DNA of 64,000 nt from contig NZ_JAQNDM010000002.1 of assembly GCF_028368975.1 (NCBI RefSeq), positions 8,178,425 to 8,242,424 on the forward strand, written 5' to 3'. A program made the translations under genes and the position numbers. Below, piece after piece: positions 1 to 9,090 of this stretch. Numbering within the stretch: position 1 is the stretch's first letter; each line of letters opens with the position of its first letter. The notes under the pieces are model-generated. The model worked only from the letters and a program-made list of their open reading frames with translations, did no database searches and had not been told where the DNA came from. Origin of the DNA: Stigmatella ashevillena. GTDB taxonomy: Bacteria > Myxococcota > Myxococcia > Myxococcales > Myxococcaceae.

Positions 1-229
1 CGGCGCCCGCCCGGGCGCGGGCCCGGCGGATGTTGTCGCGGGCGCGGAGGATCTCGTTGCCCGCCTCATCCACGCGGTCGATGGCGAGCGCCAGGTCGTT
101 CTCCGCCTCCAGCAATTCGATGCGGGTCTCGTAGGGGAGCTTCTTCACCATGCCGTCGGGCACGCGCATGCCGTAGCGCGGGCCACACGCGGCGAGCAGG
201 GGGAGGATGAGCAGGAGGGTGCGCTTCAT
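1..229 (-). CDS. small lipoprotein, C-terminus beyond the window
   Basis: The protein begins MKRTLLLILPLLAACG, a bacterial lipoprotein signal with lipobox LAAC, so the mature protein should be lipid-anchored. It continues with an acidic/arginine-rich stretch (residues about 30-76) of regular hydrophobic spacing that looks like a coiled coil. The ATG overlaps the stop of the upstream lipoprotein gene in an ATGA junction, so it is the most distal gene seen of the Glt/Nfs-like envelope operon. The 3' end is cut by the window edge. No named family is recognised; a structural role beside the TPR proteins is inferred from context only. Confidence 0.7.
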   Translation of the reverse strand, partial: MKRTLLLILPLLAACGPRYGMRVPDGMVKKLPYETRIELLEAENDLALAIDRVDEAGNEILRARDNIRRARARAGA

Positions 230-720
230 GGAACGGTGGCCTCGAAGTGGCCGAAGAGGGTTCGGCCAGAGTAGACGTCGGTGCCCTGGACGAAGGTGAC
301 GTGGAAGTCGCCGGAGACCTTCGCGCCGGGCTGGAGCGCCTTCTGGAAGGTGAGGGTGCCCCGGGCGATGCGGGGAAAGCCCCGCGTGGGCTCGTCCAGC
401 ACGCTGCGGCTCACTTCGCCGCGTTGGACATCGGAAGGGGGGGGACCGAGGGTCTCGGTCAGATCGATGGGCGTGCCCGGCGCGAAGGTGAGGTTCTCCC
501 GCTTCGCCGTCACCTTGAGGACGGTGTTCTCCCCGGTGCCCTGGGGGGTGATGAAGCGCACGGAGAGCTCATCCTCGGTGCCCTGGGCCTCGGCGCGCTC
601 GTAGCGCAGGTCCAGCAGCGGGGTGACGCTGCCCTCCAGGCGCGTCCCCTCGCCGCACGCGGTGAGCAGGCCCGCGAGCAGGGCCGTGAGGGCCGGGGAG
701 AGGGCGCGCGAGGGGCTCAC
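226..720 (-). CDS. predicted lipoprotein of the envelope operon
   Basis: About 164 residues. The N-terminus is hydrophobic and ends in the lipobox LLTAC, followed by a polar beta-rich domain with no family I can name. Two GTG starts are possible, at 726 and 720. I prefer 720 because that GTG overlaps the TGA of the upstream TPR gene by 4 bp, the junction style used throughout this operon. It sits between the large TPR gene and another small lipoprotein, so it probably serves the same outer-membrane assembly. Lipidation is supported by sequence; function is unknown. Confidence 0.7.
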   Translation of the reverse strand: MSPSRALSPALTALLAGLLTACGEGTRLEGSVTPLLDLRYERAEAQGTEDELSVRFITPQGTGENTVLKVTAKRENLTFAPGTPIDLTETLGPPPSDVQRGEVSRSVLDEPTRGFPRIARGTLTFQKALQPGAKVSGDFHVTFVQGTDVYSGRTLFGHFEATVP

Positions 721-3700
721 TTGCACGCCTTCCAGCCGGTGTCCACGTCCGGGCCGTTGAGCGAAGCCACGTCCTTGAGGACGGACAGCTCACGCCTGGC
801 CCCCTGCATGTCACCGAAGCGGCAGCGCAGGGCGGCGAGGTTCAGCCGGGCCTTGCCATAGGTGGGGTCGGCCTCCAGCGCCTTGGCATAGGCCTCGCGC
901 GCGCTCATGGCATCGCCCTGGTTGAGCAGCGCCCAGCCCAGCGCATTGTGGGCCCCGGCGCGCGTGTCCTGGAGCTCCGTCACCCGGCCGAAGGTGAGCT
1001 GGGCCAGGGGGTACTGGTGGTTCTCCAGGTACGCCATGCCGAGCGCCTCCAGCGCCTCCGCGGAGAGCGTGGCTTCGGCCTTCTTGCGCAGCTCCTCCAC
1101 CGCGGCGCTGCGCCCCGGTGCTCCGCTCGTGGGCACTGGCAGCGCCGCCGCCTCGCTCCGGGAGCGGCAGCCCACCACCGCGGCGCTGAACACCTCGAGC
1201 TGATCGGCGCGGGACAGGCACGCCTTGAAGGCATCCTCGGCGCGGGTGCGCAGGGGCGCCACCTGCTCCTTCACCGCCGCCTGGAAGGTTTTGGCCTCCG
1301 CCGCCGACATGCCCGAAGGCGGCGGCGTGGCGTCCACCACGTCCGCCAGGTGTCCATAGGCCAGGCCCAGCTTCCACAGCGAGGCCACCGCCCACTCCGG
1401 GTACCCGAGCGAGGCGGCCTGCGTGTAGATGCCCTCCATGCCCTGGAGCGAGGCCACCTTCTCCTCCACGTTGTCGGCGGGAAGGTCCTTGTATCCGCGG
1501 TAGAGGATCTCCCCCAGGTACCACAGGCCCTTGGCAGCCTCTTCCGTCTGCCCGTTGGGGCCCTGCACGGCCGTGGTGAGGGTGGAGATGAGCTTGTCGG
1601 GGGGCTCCTTGGGCGCGGTGGTGGCCTGCACCTCGGCGAGGACCGCGGCGGCGCCCGTGCTCGTCTTGTCCAGCGCCAGCGCCAGCTCCGCCGACTGCTT
1701 CGCGCGCGCCGTGTCCTTCTGCTTCAGGCGTGTCTCGGCCAGCATCACCAGCACCTCGGCCTTGCGGCTGCCGGCCACCTCGGAGGCGGCCTCCAGGTTG
1801 CGCGCGGCCTCCTTGTACTCGCCCAGCGCCAGGCGGAGCCGCGCGGCGTTCAGCCAGCCGTCCACGCCGGTCACGTCCGCGCCGAGCTTCTGGCCCACCT
1901 TCTCGAACCACTCCGCCGCCTCGTCGAAGGCCGCGGCCTCCGCCGAGTGGCGGCCGAGCGTCAGCAGCACGTCGGAGAGGTACTGGCTCTTGGGGTAGTC
2001 GGCCAGCAGCTTCGCCGCCAGCTCGCGCTCGCTGCCCAAGTCTCGCTTCTCGCGCGCGGCGGTGAAGGCGCCATAGAGGGCCTTCTCGCCGATCTCCGTG
2101 TTCTTGTTCTCCTCGGCCACCTTGGTGAGGCCCTGGATGACGTCGCCTGTCTCCTGGGCGCTCTGAAGCGCCAGCTCGTCCAGCGCCTCGGCGCGGCTCT
2201 GCGCGAGGATCTTCCGCACGTCCTCTTGGAACTTCGCGGGCAGCGCGGTGCCGATGAACTTCTTGCCCGTCTCCTCCATGCCCTTGAAGTCGTTGACCTG
2301 CCGCAGGCTGTCGAGCGCCAGGTTGCCGGCGGCCGGCGCATCCTTGTGGTTGGGATGCGCCAGGGCGAAGGCGGTGAAGAGTTCGGCCGCCTTCGGGTAG
2401 TCCCCATCCTCGTAGTAGGCGCGGGCGATGTTGAAGCGCACCTCCATCACGTTGGGGCTCTGCGGGAAGCGGGTGATGTAGTTGCTGCCCAGCAGCTTGA
2501 GGGCCTGGCGCGCATCGGCCACCTCGAAGGCGTTGCGCTTCTGCGCCTCCTCGGGCTTGAGCGTGGAGAAGTGCGAGAGCAGGGCGGCATACATGGCCTC
2601 GCCCACCGCCTTCTCGTTCTTCTGCTTCGCCTTGTCCTCGTACCGGGCCAGCTCCTCGTACTGGCGCGCCGCCTCCGGGAAGGAGCCCGAGGCGAAGAGC
2701 GCCTCGGCGCGGTTCTCCATGATGGGCCGCACGTACTGCTCCGGCCGGAACAGGCTCAGGTACTCCCGGTAGGCCTCCGCGGCGACAACGTACAGCGCCT
2801 TGTCGTCCTTCTTCTGCGCCGCCAGGTGGAGCTGGGTGGACAAGTCCCGCGCCATCTCCTCCAGCTCCGCGAGGTGCTTCTTGCGCTCGGCCTCGGGCAG
2901 CTCCGGGTCCGTCTTGCTCTGCACCGCCGAGCGCACCAGGAAGTGGATGTCCGTGGGCTCCGGCAGCACCTTGCCCTTGGAGGCCTTGATCGCGTCGTAC
3001 AGCTTCTGGCCGCGCTCCAGGTCCAGCTCCGGATCGAACTGGATCTCCATCAGCTTGCGCAGCGCGGGGATGGCGTACTCGTACTGCTGCTTGATGAAGT
3101 AGCGGTTGCCCAGCTTGTCCAGGGCGAGCGCGAAGGTGGCGCGGCTCTCGCTGAGCTTCTCGAAGTAGTTGAGCGCGCCCTTGGCCGGGCGGGCCTCGGT
3201 GTAGCTGTAGACGAGGTCCAACAGCGCCTCGCGCTTCACGTTGAGCGCCTTCTTGGCGTCCACGCCGGGCAGGGGCTCGCTGGCGGCGGCCGCCTCGAAG
3301 AAGACGACGGCGTCGGCGTGCCGGGCCTGGTTCACGCGGATCCAGCCCATCTTGTAGCGGGCCAGGTCATGCACCGGCGAGGGGGGCAGGGCGAGGATGG
3401 CCGCGTAGTGCTTCTCCGCCTCGCCCAGGTCCGCCTTGTCGAAGAAGTGGTCGCCGAGGATCTGCTCGGCCTCCAAGCGCAGGGGGCTGGAGGGGTACTT
3501 GCGCGTCAGCTCGCCCAGCGTCTTGAGCATCTCGTCGAACTGGCCCAGCTCGCGCTGCTCGTGCGCCAGGTAGAACGTCACCTTGTCCCCGTCGTGGAAG
3601 TCCGGGTACTCGCGCAGCAGGCGGTAGTACATCTGCACCGCCTTGTTCTTCATCAGCCGCGTCTCCGGGGAGACGATGGCGCCGCTGACCCCCTCCGGCC

Positions 3701-3992
3701 GGGACTCGGCCTGGAGGTAGTACACGTAGCGGCTCTTCTCCACGTACAGCTCGGCCAGGCGGAACTGGAGGTCCGGCAGGTACGGGGCGTTGCGGCTCTT
3801 GGCGATGAGGCGCTCCGTCTCGCCGATGGAGCGGTCCACCTTGAAGATGTCGCGCTTGAGCCGGGCGATGAACTCCTCGCGCTCCTTCGCCTTGGAGACG
3901 ATGGGGTTGAAGGAGCGGTCCGTGCGGGAAGGGCCCGAGGGGGCGGCGGTGAGCAGCGCCGCGGCGAGCAGGCCACCGAGGGTGGTGCTCAT
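717..3992 (-). CDS. large periplasmic TPR protein (Glt/Nfs-type machine)
   Basis: 1091 residues beginning with a short signal-like segment (MSTTLGGLLAAALLTAAPSG). Nearly the whole protein is helical repeats: repeated runs such as LARYKMGWIRVNQARHADAV, FNIARAYYEDGDYPKAAELF and ALGWALLNQGDAMSAREAYA are TPR units, with the clearest at the C-terminus. TPR proteins of this size are part of the myxobacterial Glt gliding and Nfs spore-coat machines, where they act as periplasmic scaffolds; here that role is inferred from context. The ATG overlaps the stop of the upstream TPR gene by 4 bp. Which Myxococcus protein (GltD/NfsD or the AglT/AgnA group) is the true ortholog cannot be decided by eye. Confidence 0.8.
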   Translation of the reverse strand: MSTTLGGLLAAALLTAAPSGPSRTDRSFNPIVSKAKEREEFIARLKRDIFKVDRSIGETERLIAKSRNAPYLPDLQFRLAELYVEKSRYVYYLQAESRPEGVSGAIVSPETRLMKNKAVQMYYRLLREYPDFHDGDKVTFYLAHEQRELGQFDEMLKTLGELTRKYPSSPLRLEAEQILGDHFFDKADLGEAEKHYAAILALPPSPVHDLARYKMGWIRVNQARHADAVVFFEAAAASEPLPGVDAKKALNVKREALLDLVYSYTEARPAKGALNYFEKLSESRATFALALDKLGNRYFIKQQYEYAIPALRKLMEIQFDPELDLERGQKLYDAIKASKGKVLPEPTDIHFLVRSAVQSKTDPELPEAERKKHLAELEEMARDLSTQLHLAAQKKDDKALYVVAAEAYREYLSLFRPEQYVRPIMENRAEALFASGSFPEAARQYEELARYEDKAKQKNEKAVGEAMYAALLSHFSTLKPEEAQKRNAFEVADARQALKLLGSNYITRFPQSPNVMEVRFNIARAYYEDGDYPKAAELFTAFALAHPNHKDAPAAGNLALDSLRQVNDFKGMEETGKKFIGTALPAKFQEDVRKILAQSRAEALDELALQSAQETGDVIQGLTKVAEENKNTEIGEKALYGAFTAAREKRDLGSERELAAKLLADYPKSQYLSDVLLTLGRHSAEAAAFDEAAEWFEKVGQKLGADVTGVDGWLNAARLRLALGEYKEAARNLEAASEVAGSRKAEVLVMLAETRLKQKDTARAKQSAELALALDKTSTGAAAVLAEVQATTAPKEPPDKLISTLTTAVQGPNGQTEEAAKGLWYLGEILYRGYKDLPADNVEEKVASLQGMEGIYTQAASLGYPEWAVASLWKLGLAYGHLADVVDATPPPSGMSAAEAKTFQAAVKEQVAPLRTRAEDAFKACLSRADQLEVFSAAVVGCRSRSEAAALPVPTSGAPGRSAAVEELRKKAEATLSAEALEALGMAYLENHQYPLAQLTFGRVTELQDTRAGAHNALGWALLNQGDAMSAREAYAKALEADPTYGKARLNLAALRCRFGDMQGARRELSVLKDVASLNGPDVDTGWKACK

Positions 3993-5554
3993 GGCGTCTC
4001 CTCGATGCAGCGGCTCTCGATGCGGACGCGGTAGTCCCGGAGCTCGTCGTTCCAGTACTCCCCGCCGAAGCGGAAGGCCACCTGGGCCGGGGACAGCAGC
4101 TCCTCCTCGGGAGGCACGGTGGCCTTCGCGCCCTTCTTCACCCGCTCATACAGCTTCAATCCCACTTCGTACTCCATCAGGCGCACCTGCTCGGCGGCGC
4201 GCAGCAATGTGTCGGCTTCCTGGCGCACCGCCTCGGAGAGCCGCGCCTGGTAGACGCGCTCGGACTCGGCCAGCGACAGGGCATACAGCTTGGTGAGGTG
4301 CCCCTGGAGCCGCTCGCCGAAGCTGCCCGCGTAGCGGCCCAGGCGCTCGGACTCCAACTCCAGCAAATCCTTGAAGCGCGAGGCCCGCTGGGTGTTGCCG
4401 TGGGCGGCGGCGGCGCGGCGCAGGCGCACATCCTGTGTGAGGTCCTCGCGCGAGTGGATGGACTCCAGCGAGTCCGCGAAGCGGCGCGTGAGCTCCTTGG
4501 CCGCGCGCTTGGCGGGCAGGTAGTGGCACAAGTCCCGGTAGATGAGGGCGCGCAGCAGGTACTTGTCCGGCAGGAACTCGTCGCGGAAGGAGGGCGCATC
4601 CAGGGTGGTGAGGATGCCCAGCGAGGCGCGCAGCTCGCCCAGCTTGTAGCGTGTCCACGCCTCCTCCAGGTAGAGCGTGGCCCGGCCCGGATCCAACATG
4701 GGCAGCTTCACGAGGGAGTAGGCCTCCAGCGCGGCCGGGTAGTCCGTGCGCTCGTAGCGCAGCCGGGCCACGGCGAGGGCGGCCTCGTTGCGCGCCTCGC
4801 GGGTGAGCTTCTCGTCCTGGGACAGGGCGAGGAAGTCCTGGATGAGCTCGTCCGGGGGCTCCTTCACCGTGCGCAGGCGGGTGACGAGCAGGGCGAACTT
4901 CGCGCGGCTGGCCTCGGCGCTGGTGGGCTCCAGCTTGTCGAAGTGCGTGTGCGCCCAGCGCTCGTTGCCCACCCTCAGGTCCACGAGCCCCTGCTGGTAG
5001 TGGGCGTAGGCGCCGGCCTCCTGCTCCAGGAAGCCCAGGTCCATCGCGCCGAACACCTGCTCGTCGATCATCACCTCGTCGTGCGGCCGGTCCGTCAGCT
5101 CGCGCAGGGCTTCCAGGGCGCGCGGCAGCACGTTGGGGTTGGAGCGCTCGCGGGCGATGCGGCCCAGGTACGTGGCCCCGGCGTGGGTGAGCCCCAGGTC
5201 AATGAGGCTGCGCGCGAGGAAGTACTGCGCCCAGGCGTAGTTGTCGTCGGTGCGGGGGGCCGCGGACAGCCAGGCGAAGAGGGGACCGGCGGCGCCCCGG
5301 GGGTTGCCGTCGAAGTACTTCTTCAGGGCCTCGTCGAAGAGGTGGGGATCCACCTTCTCCGGGGCGGCCATGGGCGCTTCCTCTGCTTCGGGAGCAGGGG
5401 CCTCGTCCGGGGCTGGAGCGGGCGCGGGAGGGGCTGCCTCCGGAGCGGGCGCGGGAGGGGGAGGCGTGCCGCCGGCGGGGGCGGCCCGAGCGGTGAGGGG
5501 GTGGAGGAGGAGCGCGGCGCCCGTGAGCGCGGCGAGCAGTGAGCGGGACATCAT
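3989..5554 (-). CDS. periplasmic TPR protein with Pro/Ala-rich linker
   Basis: 521 residues: a signal peptide (about 1-24, ending TARAA), then a Pro/Ala/Glu linker (about 25-65), then helical repeats to the end, including tandem TPR-like units near residues 70-330. The start is one of two adjacent ATGs; 5554 gives an ATGA overlap with the upstream barrel gene. Size and position resemble the smaller TPR partner in A-motility clusters (AglT-type), but I claim only TPR architecture and membership of this operon. It probably contacts the outer-membrane barrel encoded just upstream. Confidence 0.75.
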   Translation of the reverse strand: MMSRSLLAALTGAALLLHPLTARAAPAGGTPPPPAPAPEAAPPAPAPAPDEAPAPEAEEAPMAAPEKVDPHLFDEALKKYFDGNPRGAAGPLFAWLSAAPRTDDNYAWAQYFLARSLIDLGLTHAGATYLGRIARERSNPNVLPRALEALRELTDRPHDEVMIDEQVFGAMDLGFLEQEAGAYAHYQQGLVDLRVGNERWAHTHFDKLEPTSAEASRAKFALLVTRLRTVKEPPDELIQDFLALSQDEKLTREARNEAALAVARLRYERTDYPAALEAYSLVKLPMLDPGRATLYLEEAWTRYKLGELRASLGILTTLDAPSFRDEFLPDKYLLRALIYRDLCHYLPAKRAAKELTRRFADSLESIHSREDLTQDVRLRRAAAAHGNTQRASRFKDLLELESERLGRYAGSFGERLQGHLTKLYALSLAESERVYQARLSEAVRQEADTLLRAAEQVRLMEYEVGLKLYERVKKGAKATVPPEEELLSPAQVAFRFGGEYWNDELRDYRVRIESRCIEETP

Positions 5555-6186
5555 TCCGTGGCGCCGAAGTTGAATGCGGTGGCGAGCTGGACGGTGGGGA
5601 CGTTGACGATGCGCGAGGCGCCCGCGAACAGGACGTTGTTCGTCACATCAAGCCGGAAGGAGATGTGCTGGGAGGTGAAGAGCCTCAGCCCCAGGCCGAT
5701 GTTGGCGGCGGGCCGGAAGCCATCGTCCCGGTTGAGCTTGAAGACGGTGGCGCCGGCGAGCACGAAGGCCTCGAAGTGCAGCACGCGGCTGTTGAGGAAG
5801 GCCGTCTTTCCGTAGAAGGGGCTCCACACCACGTCCGAGCCCACCATCCACTGCACCTCGTCCTCGAAGGCGTTGGAGGTGGGGGCCACGCCGAAGTCGC
5901 GCTCGAGCTGGCGGCGCAGGCCCGTCTCCACGTTGTAGCTGTAGGCGCCGCGGCCCACCTGCCACGCGAAGCTGTCGGAGAAGTGGTAGGTGTAGCCGAG
6001 CGCCGCGAAGTAGCCCTTGTAGAAGGCATCCGCCGGGAGCGCGCCCACCCCCAGCGTCAACTCATGGTTGAGCCGGTACAGGCGGTCCTGGACGGCCGAG
6101 ACGGTACCGGGGTTCTCGAGTGCTTCGGCCTGCGCGAGCGCGAGGCCGGGCACCAGGGACAGGAGGACAAGCAGGGCGTATCGCAC
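5551..6186 (-). CDS. outer-membrane beta-barrel protein
   Basis: About 211 residues from a GTG at 6186, chosen because VRYALLVLLSLVPGLALAQA is a clean signal peptide; a longer open frame upstream is the wrong-frame tail of the neighbouring gene. The mature part has alternating hydrophobic strands (FAWQVGRGAYSYNVETGL, RVLHFEAFVLAGATVFKL, ISFRLDVTNNVLFAG) and ends in an aromatic-rich strand, LATAFNFGATE, as in myxobacterial small outer-membrane barrels. It lies between the FHA/AgmX-PglI gene (about 50 bp upstream) and the TPR genes. I infer it is the outer-membrane pore or anchor of the machine, like the GltA/B and NfsA/B barrels. Confidence 0.72.
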   Translation of the reverse strand: MRYALLVLLSLVPGLALAQAEALENPGTVSAVQDRLYRLNHELTLGVGALPADAFYKGYFAALGYTYHFSDSFAWQVGRGAYSYNVETGLRRQLERDFGVAPTSNAFEDEVQWMVGSDVVWSPFYGKTAFLNSRVLHFEAFVLAGATVFKLNRDDGFRPAANIGLGLRLFTSQHISFRLDVTNNVLFAGASRIVNVPTVQLATAFNFGATE

Positions 6187-6236
6187 GATGGGGGTGTCCA
6201 GACGGGGCCAGCGGGAGAGGGGGGAGGGCTCCCGCG

Positions 6237-8462
6237 TCAGTAGCCGACCGAGTTGAAGAGGAAGGGGTAGGTGATGATGACGACGCCGCCCTTGGGGGAA
6301 GGGAAGCTCCACGTCTTCAAGTTGCTGAGGATGCAGGACTCGACGGCGCTGTTGCGCAGGGTGGAGGACTTGGTCTTCGCCGCGGCCACGCGGCCGTTGT
6401 TTCCGATGGTCCACTCGAGCACCACCTTGCCGGCCAGTCCAGGATCCTTGAGCAAGGCCCGCTCATAGCAGGCATGGACTTCCTGGAGGTGGCTGTTGAT
6501 GACCTTGGCCACGGCCTCGCGGTCGATGCTGCCCTGCGCCGCGGACACGCTGCGGGCGGTGGCGCGCGTGACGGTGCCGCCCACCTTGCCCTTGCCCACC
6601 CCACCGGCGCCCAGCGCGCCAATGCCGCCGCCGCCCTTGCCTCGAAGGATCTCCGCGCCCAGCGTGGCGCCGCCGCCCTTGCCGCCACCCCCGAGGCCGA
6701 ACGTGCCCAGGCCCGCGTTGGCGATGGGCGCCTTGCCAATCAATCCGGCCAGCTTGTAGTTGGACGACTTGGCGTTCTTGCTGCCCGGGCCGCTGCCCAG
6801 CTTGTCCACCGCCGCCAGCAGATCATTGGCCGCGGGGCCGGCCGCCGACAGCTTGGCCAGCGCCTTGAGGGCGCGGGACTCGGGAGGCGGAGGCGGGGCT
6901 ACTTCCTTCTGCTTGGGCGGAGGCGTCTTCTCCACGGGCTTGGGCGTGGGCTTCTCGGCCACCTTCTCCGGGGTCTCCTTGGGCTTGGCCTTCTGCTTGA
7001 TGGCCTCCAGCTTTTTCTTGGCCTCTTCCTTCTTCTTGGGCTCGGGCGCCAGCAGGCGCAGGGCGATGGGCGGCAGGTTCTTCTGGGTGAAGTCCGGCGC
7101 CTCGGACAGCGGGGGCTTCAGGGCGATGAAGGCGCCCAGGGCCGAGGCGAAGAAGGCGAAGCTCGCCAGGGCCAGCCAGGGCAGCCCCTTGAGGGGGTTG
7201 ACCCACGTGCGCTCGGGCACGGGCGCGGCGTAGGCCACCAGCGACATCTGTCCCTGGGACAGGCGCACGGCGGCCCCCTCGCGCACGGTGACGAAGCGGC
7301 GGTTGCCGTCGGACTCGAGCCCCGTGGCGTTGAGGGCCTGGAAGCGCCCATCCGCACCGCTGCGCTCCACCCCGGTGCCGGGCGGCACGAAGAGGCGGTA
7401 GGCACCGTTGAGCGACTCGGCGAGCGTGAACTCCCCCTCGGGCAGGGAGAAACCCCACAGGGGCATGCCGGTCTCCGGCTCGCTGGTGGCCCGCAGGGGC
7501 TTCTTGCCCGGACGGAAGCGGAGGGCCTCCCGGCGGATATTGCCCCAGTACAGCTCCAGGTAGAGCTGCGAGGGACCCTTGCCCGGGGCCATGCGCGGGG
7601 CCATCCGGGGCCGGGCGTCGGGTGTCGCCGCGGGCTTGGCCTCCGGCAGGGGCGGCTCGTCCAGGTCGAGGCCCGAGAGGAGATCATCGGCCAGCATCAG
7701 CGATGGCAGGGACTCGTCGACGCGCGGAGCCTCCTGGGTGGCGCGGCGGCGCGCGGAGGGAATCGTGCTGGCGGGCATGGGGCTGGGCGCCACCATGGGC
7801 ACAGGCACGGGGCGGGGGGCCGCGGCCGGGCTCGCTTGAAGGGAGGCGCCCCGGGCCCCGCGAGAGGGGCCTCCGGGCAGGGGATCGACGAGGACGGGCT
7901 CCAGGGCCGGCTCCATCGCGTGCGCGGGAGAGGGCCGCGCGGAGAGTCCGGGAGACGCGTAGGCGATGGGAACGGTGGAGGCGGAGAGCTCGGCGGGAGG
8001 CGCCGCGGTTCCCCATTGGGGCGCGGTGGTCACCCCTCCGGAGGGCGGCAGCGGCGCGCGCGGGGCGCCGGGCCGGGCTGAGGGGGCGGCCTGGGGCGGG
8101 GCTCCCAGCAGGGCGGCCACTTCGGGTGGGGGCTGCGGCTTGGCGTCTGGCCGCTGCGAGAGCACGCGCGTCTTCAGGACGAAGGGGCCGCAGAGCACCT
8201 CGTCCACCGGACGGATCTCACACGCGCTGACGCGGTGGCCGTTGACGTAGACACCGGAGACGGTGCCCGCGTCCTGGATGGCCGAGCGCCCGTTCTGGAA
8301 GTACAGCACCGCGTGGCGGGGCTCGATGGAGGCATCATCCAGCATCAAGTCCGAGCCAGGCTCGGAACCGATGGAGTATGTGCCGGGGACGAAGACCTCC
8401 GTGCCGATGAGAAGCCCATCGCGGAGAATGACGACCTGGAGGACGGAGGGTTGACCGCTCAC
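6237..8462 (-). CDS. FHA-TM-AgmX/PglI C-terminal domain protein (GltG/NfsG/PglI-like)
   Basis: 741 residues. Residues about 1-105 form an FHA domain with GS...SDLMLDD, RHA and GVYVNG motifs, expected to bind phosphothreonine in the cytoplasm. A long Pro/Ala linker leads to one membrane span near 420-445 (LPWLALASFAFFASALGAF), then a Lys/Glu/Pro stretch that can cross the periplasm, a Gly-rich zone, and a C-terminal TonB-like AgmX/PglI domain (about 640-741) with HACYERALLKDPGLAGKV and WSFPSPKGGVVIITYPF. The same layout occurs in GltG and NfsG, which link a phosphorylation input to envelope scaffolds. The GTG start has GGGAG seven bases upstream. It is the first large gene of the operon. Confidence 0.82.
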   Translation of the reverse strand: MSGQPSVLQVVILRDGLLIGTEVFVPGTYSIGSEPGSDLMLDDASIEPRHAVLYFQNGRSAIQDAGTVSGVYVNGHRVSACEIRPVDEVLCGPFVLKTRVLSQRPDAKPQPPPEVAALLGAPPQAAPSARPGAPRAPLPPSGGVTTAPQWGTAAPPAELSASTVPIAYASPGLSARPSPAHAMEPALEPVLVDPLPGGPSRGARGASLQASPAAAPRPVPVPMVAPSPMPASTIPSARRRATQEAPRVDESLPSLMLADDLLSGLDLDEPPLPEAKPAATPDARPRMAPRMAPGKGPSQLYLELYWGNIRREALRFRPGKKPLRATSEPETGMPLWGFSLPEGEFTLAESLNGAYRLFVPPGTGVERSGADGRFQALNATGLESDGNRRFVTVREGAAVRLSQGQMSLVAYAAPVPERTWVNPLKGLPWLALASFAFFASALGAFIALKPPLSEAPDFTQKNLPPIALRLLAPEPKKKEEAKKKLEAIKQKAKPKETPEKVAEKPTPKPVEKTPPPKQKEVAPPPPPESRALKALAKLSAAGPAANDLLAAVDKLGSGPGSKNAKSSNYKLAGLIGKAPIANAGLGTFGLGGGGKGGGATLGAEILRGKGGGGIGALGAGGVGKGKVGGTVTRATARSVSAAQGSIDREAVAKVINSHLQEVHACYERALLKDPGLAGKVVLEWTIGNNGRVAAAKTKSSTLRNSAVESCILSNLKTWSFPSPKGGVVIITYPFLFNSVGY

Positions 8463-8495
8463 GGAGATTCTCCCTTCGGATGCTGGGGCGGGACC

Positions 8496-8897
8496 CTACG
8501 GGTCGTAAACGGTGCTGAGGGTTTCGGAACGGAAGCTCTCCCGCTCGTGGATCATCGACCGTGTCTTCAGCTCCTTGCGGTCGTAGAGGTAGACCGCTCC
8601 GGACTTGTTCGTCTGGCCCTGGATGAGCCGGTCATCGAAGTCGATGCGCGCGGGGCCCCGGCTGGGCGTGGCTGCGGAGGCATTGGAGGAATCGCCGGCT
8701 GAAGGCGACGCTGCCGGAGCGCTCTCCAGGGGCTTGGAGTCGAGCCGGGGCACGGCCTTGGGGGTGGCTTTCTTGGAGGCGCGGCTCTTGGTGTTCTTGG
8801 TGCGGCTGCGTTGAGCCCATGCCTCCGGGCTCAGCGAGGGGAGGGGAGAGAAGCCAAGGAGATTGGCGACGAGGAGGCCGAGGAGAAAGCGTCGCAT
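8496..8897 (-). CDS. small secreted protein heading the envelope operon
   Basis: 133 residues with a signal peptide ending near AWAQ (residue about 28), then a very basic Ser/Thr/Lys patch, a Pro/Ala/Ser linker and a C-terminal conserved-looking segment (IDFDDRLIQGQTNKSGAVYL). No family is recognised. It lies 33 bp upstream of the FHA gene on the same strand, so it is probably co-transcribed as first gene of the operon, with the promoter in the divergent gap before position 9091. Confidence 0.65.
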   Translation of the reverse strand: MRRFLLGLLVANLLGFSPLPSLSPEAWAQRSRTKNTKSRASKKATPKAVPRLDSKPLESAPAASPSAGDSSNASAATPSRGPARIDFDDRLIQGQTNKSGAVYLYDRKELKTRSMIHERESFRSETLSTVYDP

Positions 8898-8983
8898 TCG
8901 GACTTCCAGGTTAAGCGATGGTTGTACCGCCCTGTCAACGCACGCGCCCTGCTGCCTATCGAGGGAGCAAGGGAGCCTGTAGA

Positions 8984-9015
8984 GGGGTGTCCCCCCCAGT
9001 TGGGGAGGACACCCC
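8984..9015. promoter_or_regulatory. strong hairpin in a divergent promoter region
   Basis: GGGGTGTCC and GGACACCCC form a perfect 9-bp stem, continued inward by CCCC/GGGG past a bulged A, with a small AGTT loop. It lies between two divergent genes (starts at 8897 and 9091) and has no T-run, so an operator or attenuating structure is more likely than a simple terminator. Its function is inference. Confidence 0.4.
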
Positions 9016-9090
9016 ACGGTGGGCGGGCCGATTTCCCGGCCGGTTGGAAAGGTGGAGTCTCCCGCCTCTTGTTTGCGATGGTGCCCGGAC

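Noticed and set aside
948..4034. A 1028-codon open frame on the + strand opposite the large TPR gene
   Set aside because: It is an antisense shadow produced by high-GC third positions; its translation is low-complexity Arg/Leu/Gly without domains, while the minus strand gives clean TPR motifs and a signal peptide.
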